64,000 nucleotides of DNA, taken from NCBI GenBank assembly GCA_963713355.1, contig CAVQLK010000005.1:62001-126000 (forward strand), read 5' to 3'. The DNA is from FEN-1219 sp963713355. Its GTDB lineage: Bacteria; Pseudomonadota; Gammaproteobacteria; Steroidobacterales; Rariloculaceae. Positions 39,585 to 48,782 of the stretch are shown piece after piece. Position 1 is the stretch's first letter; the number at the start of each line of letters is the position of its first letter. The notes under the pieces are model-generated. The model saw only the letters and a list, made by a program, of their open reading frames with translations. It was not told the origin of the DNA and made no database searches. The position numbers were made by a program, and so were the translations under genes.

Positions 39585-40343
39585 GCGCCACCCTTACGGA
39601 ACGGCGCGCTCGCAGTACGGCGAGCTGTTCCTGCCCGCCGGCCGCGGGCCCTGGCCGGTCGCCGTCGTGCTGCACGGCGGCTTCTGGCGGGCGCAGTACG
39701 GGCGCAGGCTCATGCGCCCGCTGTGCGCCGACCTCGCCGCCCGCGGCTGGGCCGCGTTCAACGTCGAGTACCGCCGCCTCGGCCGGCTGTCCGGCGGCGG
39801 CTTCCCGCGCACGCTCGACGACGTCGCCGCGGCGGTCGACCACCTCGCGGACCTGCCGCCACATAAACGGTGCCAGCCCCCGTTCATGTTCGACCTCGCG
39901 CGCGTCGTCGCGATCGGGCACTCCGCCGGCGGGCAGCTCGCGGCCTGGCTCGCCACGCGCGACGCGCCGCGCGTGCCCGTGACGGCCGTCGTCGCGCAGG
40001 CCGGCGTCGTGGACCTGCGCTGGCGTCGGAGCTCGGCCTCTCGCGCGCGGTGGTCCATCGCCTGCTCGGCGGCACCCCGGACTCCGTGCCCGATCGCTAC
40101 GCGGCCGCCTCGCCGGCCGAGCGGCTGCCGCTCGGCGTGCCCGCGCTGTTGACCCACGGCGGCGACGACGACATCGTCCCGCCGGCGATGAGCGAGCGGT
40201 TCGCGGCGGCCGCGCGGGCCGCCGGGGACGAGGTCGACGTCGTGCGTCGAGCCCGCGAGGGCCACTTCGGGCACCTCGATCCGGAGAACCCGCTGTGGCG
40301 CGCGGTGACGTCGTGGCTCCAGGACGCGTCATGGATCCGCTGA
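39571..40343 (+). CDS. Alpha/beta hydrolase, probable kynurenine formamidase-like, one frameshift
   Basis: About 257 codons. VAVVLHGGFWRAQYGRRLMR holds the HGGFW oxyanion motif typical of AFMID-type kynurenine formamidases and related esterases. VVAIGHSAGGQLAAWLA is the nucleophile elbow (GHSAGG). After a frame break near 40028, ALLTHGGDDDIVPPAMSERF and REGHFGHLDPENPLWRAVTS give the acid Asp and catalytic His. It would hydrolyse N-formylkynurenine to kynurenine. Its last 13 bp overlap the kynureninase start, a strong sign of functional coupling. A general carboxylesterase cannot be excluded. Confidence 0.75.
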
Positions 40344-41558
40344 GCCGCGCGGCGGCCGCGGCGGCCGACGCCGCCGACCCGCTCGCCGCCCACCGCGACC
40401 GCTTCGTCCACGCGGACGACCGGATCTACCTCGACGGCAACTCGCTCGGGCGGCTGCCGGTCGCGACGCGCGAGCGGCTCGCCTCGCTGGTCGACGAGTG
40501 GGGCGAGCGGCTGGTCGGGGGCTGGCCGGACTGGATCGACGCGCCCGCCCGTGCCGGCGACCTGATCGCGCCGGTGATCGGCGCGGCGCCGGGCGAGGTC
40601 ATCGCCTGCGACTCCACGACGGTCAACCTGTTCAAGCTCGCGAGCGCCGTGCTCGACGCGCGCGGCGACGGCGCGCTCGTCACCGACCGCGGCAACTTCC
40701 CCACCGACCGCTACGTGCTCGAGGGCATCGCCGTCGCAGCGCGGGCTCGAGCTGCGGCTGTTCGACGGCGAGCCGGACGCCGCCACGCTCCCATGCGAGC
40801 GCGGCGACGTCGTCGTGCTCTCGCACGTCGGCTACCGCAGCGGCGCGCTGGCCGACCTCGCCGCGCTGCAGGCCACGGCGCGCGAGCGCGGCGCGACGCT
40901 GATCTGGGACCTCAGCCACTCGGCCGGCGCGGTCCCGGTGGACCTGCGCGCGGCCGGCGCCGAGCTGGCGGTCGGCTGCACCTACAAGTACCTCAACGCC
41001 GGCCCGGGCGCGCCCGCCTACCTCTACGTCGCGGCCGGACTGCAGCGCGAGCTGCGCTCGCCGATCTGGGGCTGGTTCGCCCAGCGCGAGCAGTTCGCGA
41101 TGGAGCGCGACTACGACCCCGAGCCGGACATCCGCCGCTTCCTCGCCGGGACGCCGCCGATCCTCGGGCTCGCCGCGGTCGAGGAGGGCGTGCGGCTGAC
41201 GGCGCAGGCCGGGATCGCCGCGCTGCGCGCGAAGTCGGTCGCGCTGACCGAGCTGGCCGTCGCGCTGCACGACGCGTGGCTCGCGCCGCTCGGCTTCGCG
41301 CTCGCGAGCCCGCGCGACCCGGCGCGGCGCGGCTCGCACGTCGCGCTGCGGCACCCGCGATGCCTGGCAGATCACGCGCGCGCTGATCGAGCACGCCGGC
41401 GTGATCCCCGACTTCCGCGGCCCCGACAGCGTGCGGCTCGGCATCGCTCCGCTCTACATGCGCCACGTCGACGTGTGGGACGCGCTCGACCGGCTGCGCG
41501 GCTGGTCGAGCGCGGCGATCACGACGCCTTCGACGCGACGCCCGGGCGCGTCACGTGA
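40331..41558 (+). CDS. kynU: Kynureninase, two frameshifts
   Basis: About 408 codons. PLP enzyme cleaving kynurenine to anthranilate and alanine. FVHADDRIYLDGNSLGRLPV is the signature N-terminus (YLDGNSLG). GGWPDWIDAPARAGDLIAPV, VIACDSTTVNLFKLASAVLD, DRGNFPTDRYVLEGIAVAA, LIWDLSHSAGAVPVDLRAAG, GCTYKYLNAGPGAPAYLYVA (PLP Lys in TYKY) and FLAGTPPILGLAAVEEGVRL follow the family. The restored tail DAWQITRALIEHAGVIPDFR with SVRLGIAPLYMRHVDVWDAL ends at 41558. Breaks lie near 40745 and at 41358 (extra C in HP-DAW). No tryptophan 2,3-dioxygenase gene is in the window. Confidence 0.92.
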
Positions 41559-44345
41559 GCGCGGTGGCCGCCGACGCGGAGCGGATCGCGCGCGAGCACT
41601 TCGGCATCGAGGCGCGCGCGACGCCGCTGGCCGGCGAGGTCGACCTCAACTTCGCGCTCGAGGGCGCCGCCGGGCGGCACGTGCTGAAGCTGTACGCGCC
41701 CGGGACCGATCCGGAGCTGCTCGATCTCCAGGACGCCGCGCTCGCGCTGCTCGCCGGCGACGCAGCCGTGCCGCGCCTGCACGAGCCGGCTCGAGCGGTC
41801 GGGAACGGGGCGGCTCGCGCGCGTGCTGAGCTGGCTGCCCGGCACGCCGTGGGCCGCGCGCGGGGAGCACCCGCCGGCATGCTCGCGAGCCTCGGCCGCA
41901 CCGTGGCCCGCGTCGACCGCGCGCTCGCCGGCTTCGACCACCCGGCGCTGCCCGGACGGCTCAGGTGGAACATGCTGGCCGCCGGCGAGCTGGTCGGACG
42001 ACGCGAGCGGCGACGCCGCGGCGGTGCTGGCGCGCTTCAGCGCCGAGGTGCTGCCGCGCCTGCGCGAGCTGCCCGCGCAGGCGATCCACAACGACGCGAA
42101 CGAGCACAACGTGCTCGTCGGCGACGACGGCGAGGTCTGCGGGCTGATCGACTTCGGCGACCTCTGCCGAGCGCCGCGCGCGTGCGGCCTGGCGGTCGCG
42201 TGCGCGTACGCGATGTCCACGCTGCCGGTGCCCGAGCGCCAGGTCGTCGCGCTCGTCGCCGGCTACCACGAGGTCGCCCCGCTCACCGCCGAGGAGCTGG
42301 CGCTGCTGCCGGAGCTGATCCGCACCCGGCTGGCGATGAGCATCGCGATGGCCGTGCGCCAGCGCCGCGAGCAGCCAGCCAACGAATACCTGCTGATCAG
42401 CCAGGAGGCGGTCCCGGCGCTGCTGCGCCGGCTCGGCCCGGCGCCGGCCGAGCTCGAGCACCTGCGGCTGCGCGCCGCCTGCGGCTACGAGGCCGTCCCG
42501 CATGCCCGCGCGGTGCGCGGCTTCGTGCAGACCGCTGAGCCCGGGCCGGTCTGCAAGCCGCCACTCGACGGCGCGCCGGTGCTCGACTGGTCGGCGGGCG
42601 CGGCCGGCGCGGGCGCGCCGCCGGCCACGACGCCGGCGCTGGGCCGCTACCTGGAGGACCGTCGCCGTGTACGACTCCGACGCGTTCGCCGGCGAGCTGC
42701 CGGGCGAGCGGCGTACGCTGCACCTCGGCGTCGACGTCTTCCTGGACGCCGGCGAGCCGATCCTCGCGCCGCTCGACGGCGTCGTCCGCGACAGCGCCTT
42801 GCGCCCCGCGGCGCGCGACTTCGGCGGGGTCGTGCTGCTCGACCACCGGACCCCGGACGGCGTCACGTTCCACACGCTCTACGGCCACCTTGCGAGCGAG
42901 TTGCCGCCGCCCGGCACGCGGCTCGCGCGCGGCGCGGTGATCGGGCACGTCGGCGCCGAGCACGAGAACGGCGGCTGGGCGCCGCACCTGCACCTGCAGC
43001 TGCTCAGCACCGACCTCGGCGCCGGCTGCGGCGTGCACGGCGTCGGCACGCTCGCCGAGCGCGACCTGTGGGAGTCGATCAGCCCCGATCCCGAACCTGC
43101 TGCTCGGCCTCCCCGCGCGGCGTGCGGGCCGAGCCCTCGCGGACATCGGCGGACGTGCTCGCCGCCCGCCGCAGCTCGCTCTCGCGCACGCTCAGCATCG
43201 CCTACGCGGAGCCGCTGCGGATCGTTCGCGGCGCCGGCGCGCACCTCTACGACGAGCACGGCACCGCCTATCTCGACCTCGTCAACAACGTCTGCCACGT
43301 CGGCCACGCGCACCCGCGCGTCGTGCACGCCGCCGCCGAGCAGATGGGCCGCCTGAACACCAACACGCGCTACCTGCACGACCTGCTCGTCACGTACGCG
43401 CGCCGGCTGGCCGCCACGCTGCCCGACCCGCTCAACGCCGTCTTCCTCGTCAACTCGGGCAGCGAGGCGAACGACCTCGCGCTGCGGCTCGCCCGCGCGC
43501 ACACGGGCGCACGCGACGTGCTCGTGCTCGACCACGCCTACCACGGCAACCTGTCGTCGCTGATCGAGATCTCGCCCTACAAGTTCGCCGGTCCGGGCGG
43601 GAGCGGGCGCGCCGCCCACGTGCACGTGTGCGCGCTGCCGCGTAGCGCCGCGGACGCTGACGACGTGCGCAGCCACGCCGAGGGCATCGCCCCGGCCGCG
43701 TTCATCGCCGAGTCGCTGCCGGGCGTCGCGGGCCAGATCGTGCTGCCCGCCGGCTACCTCGAGGCGGCGTACGCCCACGCGCGCGCCGCCGGCGCGGTCT
43801 GCATCGCCGACGAGGTCCAGGTCGGCTTCGGCCGCGTCGGCAGCGCGTTCTGGGGCTTCGAGCTCGGCGGCGTCGTGCCCGACGTCGTCACGCTCGGCAA
43901 GCCGATCGGCAACGGCCACCCGATCGGCGCCGTCGTGACCACGCCGGAGATCGCGCGATCGTTCGAGACCGGGATGGAGTACTTCAACACGTTCGGCGGC
44001 AACCCGGTCTCGTGCGCCGCGGCGCTCGCGGTGCTCGACGTGATCGCGGACGAGCGCCTGCAGGCACACGCGGCCCGGCTCGGCGGCCGCATCCTCGCGG
44101 GGCTGCGCGAGCTCGCGCAGCGGCACCCGCTGATCCGCGACGTGCGCGGCGCCGGGCTGTTCATCGGCGTCGAGCTGACCTCCGCCGCTGCGGCCGCCGC
44201 GGTCGTCGAGCACGCACGCCGGGAGCGGGTGCTGCTGTCGACGGACGGACCGCAGCGCAACGTGCTCAAGGTCAAGCCGCCGATGGTGCTCGGCGACGCC
44301 GACGCCGACCGCTTCCTGGAGGTCCTCGACGCCGCGCTGGGCTAG
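41555..44345 (+). CDS. Three-domain protein: APH-type kinase + M23 peptidase-like + class III aminotransferase, several frameshifts
   Basis: About 930 codons read as one gene. The APH kinase domain (1-330) has LNFALEGAAGRHVLKLYA, LSWLPGTPWA, QAIHNDANEHNVLVGDDGEV (catalytic HNDxxxxN) and CGLIDFGDLCRAP. The M23 domain (370-515) has LHLGVDVFLDAGEPILAPLD (HxGxD), TLYGHLASELPPPGTRLARG and HLHLQLLS. The class III aminotransferase (540-930) has YAEPLRIVRGAGAHLYDEHG, NSGSEANDLALRLARAHTGA, CIADEVQVGFGRVGSAFWGF and LGKPIGNGHPIGAVV (PLP Lys). Breaks lie near 41790, 41872, 41990, 42655, 43093 and 43110. The same fusion is known as one polypeptide elsewhere and resembles separate hydroxylysine/ethanolamine kinases and phospho-lyases, so an amino-alcohol kinase-phospholyase role is a good guess. 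It overlaps kynU by 4 bp. Confidence 0.82.
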
Positions 44346-45064
44346 CGCCCGTAGCGGTCCTTGGAGAGCACGAGCTGCTCGGGCAGCGCCGTGCGCGGGG
44401 GCGGCGACGGATCGGCGGTCACCGCCACCGTCTCCGCGACGGAGACCGTCAGCTCGCAGCGCCGCCCGTCCCCGTCGACCACTACGTGCTCGTCGTCGCG
44501 CTCGGCCAGCGTGCCCTCCATCCCGGGCTCGATGCCGGCGTCCTTGAGGTAGTGCAGCAGGTCCTCGGCCTCGTTCTCGAAGCGCAGCACGCGCACCTTG
44601 GCGCCGACCGCGACGTCGGCGAGCGGAACGCCGAGGATGCGCTCCCCGACGTTGATCGGGTGTCCGTGCGGGCAGGTCTTCGCGTCGCCGATCGCGGCCT
44701 TCATGCGCGCCTCGAGCACCGGCGACATCGCGTGCTCGAGCCGCTCGGCCTCCTCGTGCACCTCGTCCCACGGGATCCCGAGCACGTCGGTCAGGAAGCG
44801 CTCGATCAGCCGGTGCCTGCGCACGACGCCCTCGGCGTGCTCGCGCCCGTTGTCGGTGAAGGCGAGCGCCTTGTCGGCGCCGCGCGTGACGTAGCCGTCG
44901 CGTTCCAGCCGGCCGATCATCTCGTGCACCGTCGGAGCCGAGAGCTGCATCGCGCGGGCCACGTTCGCGCCCGTCATCGGCAGCCCGGCCTCCTGGAGCC
45001 AGAAGATCGTCTGCAGGTACTCCTCTTCCGCGACGGTCGCGTGGTCGTGGGCCATGGTCGCCAT
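44342..45064 (-). CDS. DtxR/IdeR-MntR family metal-dependent repressor
   Basis: A 240-residue regulator. The N-terminal winged helix is EEEYLQTIFWLQEAG, GANVARAMQLSAPTVHEMIG and RLERDGYVTRGADKALAFTD. The metal-binding/dimer domain has HRLIERFLTDVLGIPWDEVH with EEAERLEHAMSPVLEARM, whose His/Glu/Met pattern follows DtxR. CPHGHPI is the usual conserved turn, and an SH3-like/FeoA domain (about 145-215) follows. It represses iron or manganese uptake genes when metal is bound; targets are not nearby. Start ATG 45064 or 45055. It lies 9 bp after the LysR gene in the same direction. Confidence 0.9.
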   Translation of the reverse strand: MATMAHDHATVAEEEYLQTIFWLQEAGLPMTGANVARAMQLSAPTVHEMIGRLERDGYVTRGADKALAFTDNGREHAEGVVRRHRLIERFLTDVLGIPWDEVHEEAERLEHAMSPVLEARMKAAIGDAKTCPHGHPINVGERILGVPLADVAVGAKVRVLRFENEAEDLLHYLKDAGIEPGMEGTLAERDDEHVVVDGDGRRCELTVSVAETVAVTADPSPPPRTALPEQLVLSKDRYGR

Positions 45065-45073
45065 CGTACCCGT

Positions 45074-45979
45074 CTAGGAACCGCTGCCCATGGCCTCCAC
45101 CCGGCGCTCGGCCAGCTCCAGGAATGCGCGCGTCGCGGGCGAGAGATGCGCGTTGCGCCGGGTGATGAAGGCGAACGTGTCGTACAGCGGCGGGTCGAGC
45201 GACACGCTCGCGAGCGAGTGCTCGAAGCCGCGCGTCACCAGCACGCTGGGCGACGCGATCGTGTCGCCGAGCTTGCGCGCGGCTAGGTCCAGCGCCGCGG
45301 TCATGTACTCGACCTCGATCTGCGGCTCGATCCGCACGCCGGCGCGCTGGGCGCGCTCGTTGAGCTGGCGCCGCATCGGGTCGACGGAGCCCCAGCGCGC
45401 GTCGTAGAGGATCAGCGGCGCGGCTGCGAGCGCCTCGATCGTCTTCGGCTCGGCCAGCCGCTGGGGGCTGGCGCTGACGTAGTGGTTCTCCTCGCGGATC
45501 GAGGGTCGCACCTCCAGCCCGCGGTCGTCGATCGGCAGCGCGATCAGGCCGGCCTCGAGCCCGCCCTCGCGGACCGCGTCGGCCACCTCGACCGAGTTCT
45601 GCCCGACGACGCGTACGCGCACATCCGGGTAGAGCCGGCGGAAGTCCTGCACGAGCCCGCCGAGCAGGTAGTGGTGGGCGCTGCCGAACGTGCCGAAGCT
45701 CGCCGTTCCCCCCGTGAGCGTGCGCACCTCCTTGACCGACTCGAGGGCCTCGCCGGCGGCGGCCAGGGTGCGCTCGGCGTGCGGCCGCAGCATGCGCCCG
45801 GCCTCGGTCAGCACGAGCTTGCGGCCCGCGCGGGCGAACAGCGCGACGCCGAGCTCCGCCTCGAGCCGGCGGATCTGGTCCGATAGGCTGGGTTGCGCCA
45901 TCAGCAGCGCTGCGGCGGCCGCCGAGAACGAGCCGTGATCGGCCGCCGCGACGAAGTATCGAAGCTGCTGAAGAGTCAT
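45074..45979 (-). CDS. LysR-family transcriptional regulator
   Basis: A 301-residue LTTR. MTLQQLRYFVAAADHGSFSA followed by AQPSLSDQIRRLEAELGVAL and FARAGRKLVLTEAGRMLRPH is the HTH. The effector domain has GTASFGTFGSAHHYLLGGLV, QDFRRLYPDVRVRVVGQNSV and GGLEAGLIALPIDDRGLEVR, the CbbR/CysB-type fold. It is divergent from the small ORF at 46050, with a 70-bp AT-richer gap; LTTRs often control such divergent neighbours. The ligand is unknown. Confidence 0.92.
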   Translation of the reverse strand: MTLQQLRYFVAAADHGSFSAAAAALLMAQPSLSDQIRRLEAELGVALFARAGRKLVLTEAGRMLRPHAERTLAAAGEALESVKEVRTLTGGTASFGTFGSAHHYLLGGLVQDFRRLYPDVRVRVVGQNSVEVADAVREGGLEAGLIALPIDDRGLEVRPSIREENHYVSASPQRLAEPKTIEALAAAPLILYDARWGSVDPMRRQLNERAQRAGVRIEPQIEVEYMTAALDLAARKLGDTIASPSVLVTRGFEHSLASVSLDPPLYDTFAFITRRNAHLSPATRAFLELAERRVEAMGSGS

Positions 45980-46037
45980 AGGCTCTGCCTTCTGATCCCG
46001 AAGTCAACAGAGTCTACAACTTTCCCCGAAGTCGTCC

Positions 46038-46043
46038 GATAAT
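46038..46043 (+). promoter_or_regulatory. -10 box (GATAAT) ahead of a small ORF
   Basis: GATAAT matches five of six positions of TATAAT and ends 6 nt before ATG 46050. It lies in the divergent LysR gap, the AT-richest stretch of this area. Confidence 0.5.
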
Positions 46044-46049
46044 GGTTGC

Positions 46050-46169
46050 ATGATCACTCTCATCGCAATCGCGGCCCCCATCGCCGTCATGGGCGCGATC
46101 AACGCTCTCGCCGCGAAGTTCGGTGCCGAGTCCCGGCCCGGCTTCGATGAGCGGACGCCGATCGTCTAG
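46050..46169 (+). CDS. 39-residue small hydrophobic protein divergent from LysR
   Basis: ATG 46050 to TAG 46169 encodes MITLIAIAAPIAVMGAINAL followed by AAKFGAESRPGFDERTPIV. A single hydrophobic N-terminal helix precedes a short polar tail. The tail pattern AxxFGxxSRxGxDER resembles very short actinobacterial hypothetical proteins, which supports it being real. It has a well-placed -10 box, no Shine-Dalgarno sequence, and a strong hairpin 18 bp after the stop, so it forms a complete one-gene transcription unit. Function unknown; the LysR regulator is its likely controller. Confidence 0.6.
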   Translation: MITLIAIAAPIAVMGAINALAAKFGAESRPGFDERTPIV

Positions 46170-46187
46170 CCCCGAATCCATCATTCC

Positions 46188-46213
46188 GAGAGCCCCGTGC
46201 AGACGGGGCTCTC
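46188..46213 (+). terminator. Strong hairpin terminator after the small ORF
   Basis: GAGAGCCCCGT and ACGGGGCTCTC form a perfect 11-bp stem with loop GCAG, followed by GACGTTT. It would end the small-ORF transcript and, from the other side, the epimerase/methyltransferase operon. Confidence 0.75.
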
Positions 46214-46226
46214 GACGTTTGAGGGC

Positions 46227-47207
46227 CTATTCCCGCAGCTGCGCGAGCAGTGCGCGCTCGTGTTCCGCGTCCAGGCCGCTCGCACGCAGCTCGGAGCGCC
46301 AGCCCGCCTCCTCGCCGCCGTCGCGCAGCCAGCCCCACGTGCCGCCGACCGTCGCCGCCAGCGGCCGGACGGTCAGCCCGGCCTCCTCTGCCCGGCTCGT
46401 CGCGACGGAGTAGATCTCGGCCACCTCGGGGACCGGCGCCGGCCACAGCGGCAGCTCCGACCACGGGTCCTCCAGCGCCGCGGCCAGGCGGGCGCCGTCG
46501 ACCCACCAGAGGCGCGCCCGCGGGTTCACCACCGCGCGGCAGAGCTCGAGCAGCTCCTCCCACGTCGCCCAGCCCGGCGGCGCGACGGCGTTGAAGACGC
46601 CGGCGCCGCCGTCGGACGCCATCGCGAGCACCCAGCGCGCGAGGTCGCGGGCGTCGATCAGCTGGATGCCCGCGCCGCGCGGCCCGGGCGCGAGCACGTC
46701 GCCGCCGCGGCGCATGCGGCGCAGCCAGTAGGGCAGCCGGCCGATGTTCTCGTGCGGTCCGACGATCACGCCGGCGCGCACGTGCAGCACGCGACCCGGC
46801 ATCGCCGCCTCGGCTGCGCGCTCGGCGGCCGCCTTCAGCGGCCCGTACTCCTGCTCGTCGCCGTCGAAGACGGGGCTGTCCTCGTCGACCGCGGCGGCCG
46901 GCCAGCCGCGGTAGACCGCGGCGGATGAGACGAAGGCGTAGTGCGCCGCGCGGTCGGACAGCGTGCGCGCGGCGCCGCCGACCGCCGCCGGGTCGAACCC
47001 ACACGTGTCGATCACCGTGTCCCAGGCGCCGGCGGGCAGTCGGTCGAGGTCGGTCGCGCGGTCGCCGAGCACCTCCTCGGCGTCCGCGTGCATTCCGCGG
47101 CCGTGGAGGCCGCGGTGGAAGTAGGTCACCTCGTCGGCGCGGTCCAGCGCTGCCTCGACGATCGCCCGCCCGAGGAAGACGGTGCCGCCGATGACGAGCA
47201 CCCTCAC
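46227..47207 (-). CDS. NAD-dependent epimerase/dehydratase (atypical SDR)
   Basis: A 326-residue extended/atypical SDR. MRVLVIGGTVFLGRAIVEAA is the dinucleotide-binding loop in the GGTxFxGR form typical of the subgroup that includes plant CSP41-like proteins. AWDTVIDTCGFDPAAV, YAFVSSAAVYRGWPAAAVDE, YGPLKAAAERAAEAAMPGRV (YxxxK) and DARDLARWVLAMA follow. Substrate unknown. It overlaps the methyltransferase gene by 4 bp on the same strand. The frame is intact. Confidence 0.87.
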   Translation of the reverse strand: MRVLVIGGTVFLGRAIVEAALDRADEVTYFHRGLHGRGMHADAEEVLGDRATDLDRLPAGAWDTVIDTCGFDPAAVGGAARTLSDRAAHYAFVSSAAVYRGWPAAAVDEDSPVFDGDEQEYGPLKAAAERAAEAAMPGRVLHVRAGVIVGPHENIGRLPYWLRRMRRGGDVLAPGPRGAGIQLIDARDLARWVLAMASDGGAGVFNAVAPPGWATWEELLELCRAVVNPRARLWWVDGARLAAALEDPWSELPLWPAPVPEVAEIYSVATSRAEEAGLTVRPLAATVGGTWGWLRDGGEEAGWRSELRASGLDAEHERALLAQLRE

Positions 47208-47790
47208 GCCAGCACCGCCACGAACCAGTCGCCCGCGTGGACGACCTCGCCGCCGCCGAGCTCCTCGACCAGCGCGGCCGGCTCGAACCAGCGCTTGAAC
47301 ACCTCGTGGCGGGAGCCGTCGCGAAGCTTGCGCTGGTCCATCCGCTCGGCCGGCACGTCGTCGCGGCGCGCCGCGTCGACGACAGCAGCTCCGGCGCCAG
47401 GCGCCGCGCCTGCGCGAGGAACCGCGCTCGCTGCCGCTCGTCCAGATGGCCGTAGAAGTGACCGGCCGCGACGCGCTCGAAGGCGCCGTCCGGGAACGGA
47501 GGCTCGAGCGCGTCGCCCTGGACCAGCTCCGCGTCCGGGAGGCGCCCGCGCGCGATCTCGAGCATCGCGGCGCTCGCGTCCAGGCCGGTGACCGCGCCCG
47601 GCAGGTGGCGCGTGAGGTAGCCCGTGCCGCACGCGAGATCGAGCGTCCGGGCGGGCGGCAGCGCGCGCAGCGCCGCGACCAGCTCCGCCACCTCGTCGTG
47701 CCAGCCGGGCCGCTCGCGTGCGGCGAACAGGCCGGTCCCCTCCCACCAGTCGTCGTACTCGGGCGCGCGCCGGTCGTAGTACTCGCGCAT
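47204..47790 (-). CDS. Class I SAM-dependent methyltransferase, one frameshift
   Basis: About 195 codons. REYYDRRAPEYDDWWEGTGL is the usual N-terminal cap. RTLDLACGTGYLTRHLPGAV is motif I (DLACGTG), TGLDASAAMLEIARGR motif II and LVQGDALEPPFPDGAFERVA the post-motif. After a break near 47385 the frame continues as DGSRHEVFKRWFEPAALVEE to VHAGDWFVAVLA. It methylates a small molecule not identifiable here. Translationally coupled to the epimerase. Confidence 0.82.
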
Positions 47791-47797
47791 CGCCAGA

Positions 47798-47803
47798 TAG
47801 CAT
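47798..47803 (+). promoter_or_regulatory. -10 box (TAGCAT) ahead of ligC
   Basis: TAGCAT (TANNNT) ends 9 nt before GTG 47813, in the short gap between the divergent methyltransferase and ligase genes. Confidence 0.4.
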
Positions 47804-47812
47804 CGCGCGTTC

Positions 47813-48758
47813 GTGGCGCTACCGCTCTCCCCGCCCGTCCTGCCCCAGCTCGCGAAGACCGCGCGCGCGCTGCCGACCGGCGAGGGCTGGGTCTACGAGC
47901 CCAAGTGGGACGGCTTCCGCGCGATCGCGTTCGTCGACGGCGGCGACGTGCACCTGCAGTCGCGCAACGGCAGGCCGCTCTCGCGCTACTTCCCGGAGCT
48001 CGAGTTCCCGGCCGGGCGCTACGTGCTCGACGGCGAGATCGTGCTGTTCGACGCGCAGGGCCGCCAGGACTTCGACGCGCTCGGGCAGCGCATCCACCCG
48101 GCGAAGTCGCGCATCGACATGCTGGCCGAGACGACGCCGACGCGCTTCATCGCGTTCGACCTGCTCGCCGAGGGCGACGACGATGCTGCTCGGGCTGCCG
48201 CAGGCGGAGCGCCGCGACCGCCTGGCGCGGATCGTCGACGCGCCCGTCGACCTGACGCCCGCGACGGAGGACCCCGCCGAGGCCGAGCCGTGGCTGCACG
48301 GCGCCGAGGGCGTGATCGCCAAGCGCCAGGATGCGCGCTACCACCCGGGCGAGCGCGTCGGCATGGTCAAGATCAAGCGCGTCCGCACGATCGACGCGGT
48401 GATCGTCGGCTGGCGCCCGGGCAAGGAGGAGAACACGCTCGGCTCGCTCATCCTCGGCCTCTACGACGATGCCGGCGAGCTGCGCGTAGTCGGTCACTCG
48501 TCGGGCTTCAAGGCCGCCGAGAAGCGCGAGCTGCCCGGGCGGCTCGCCCCGTACGAGACCGGGCAGCGCGGGATGGGCGATCCGAGCCGCTGGGACAACG
48601 AGCGCGAGCTCGAGTGGATCGAGCTGCGACCCGAGCTGGTGGTCGAGGTCACGTTCGATCACGTCTCCAACGACCGCATCCGCCACGGCACCAAGGTGGC
48701 CCGCTGGCGCGACGACAAGGACCCGCGCGACTGCACGGATGGATCAGCTCGCAGCTAG
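47813..48758 (+). CDS. ligC: ATP-dependent DNA ligase (LigC-like), frameshifts
   Basis: About 315 codons. WVYEPKWDGFRAIAFVDGGD holds motif I with the adenylated Lys (EPKWDGFR). LQSRNGRPLSRYFPELE, YVLDGEIVLFDAQGRQDFDA (motif III), FIAFDLLAEGDD, GAEGVIAKRQDARYHPG (motif IV) and MVKIKRVRTIDAVIVG (motif V) complete the adenylation domain. The OB domain ends RHGTKVARWRDDKDPRDCT. A break lies near 48182 and another at the last codons, where an expected CTMDQL tail is out of frame. LigC-type ligases serve excision repair and back up LigD. The stop codon lies inside the TetR operator. Confidence 0.88.
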
Positions 48759-48775
48759 ACTAAGTGTGTTAGTCT
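48757..48775. promoter_or_regulatory. TetR-type operator over the MBL/tetR promoter
   Basis: AGACTAAGTGTGTTAGTCT is a perfect inverted repeat with 7-bp arms around GTGTG. Its right arm contains TAGTCT, a TANNNT -10 box ending 7 nt before the MBL ATG at 48783, so a bound dimer would block the promoter. The TetR regulator encoded in the same operon is the obvious candidate, giving autorepression. Confidence 0.75.
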
Positions 48776-48782
48776 GTGAGCT

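Noticed and set aside
41555..44345. Three separate genes for kinase, M23 peptidase and aminotransferase
   Set aside because: No stop/start pairs or ribosome-binding sites separate the domains, linkers keep coding character after indel repair, and the same three-domain order is known as one protein.
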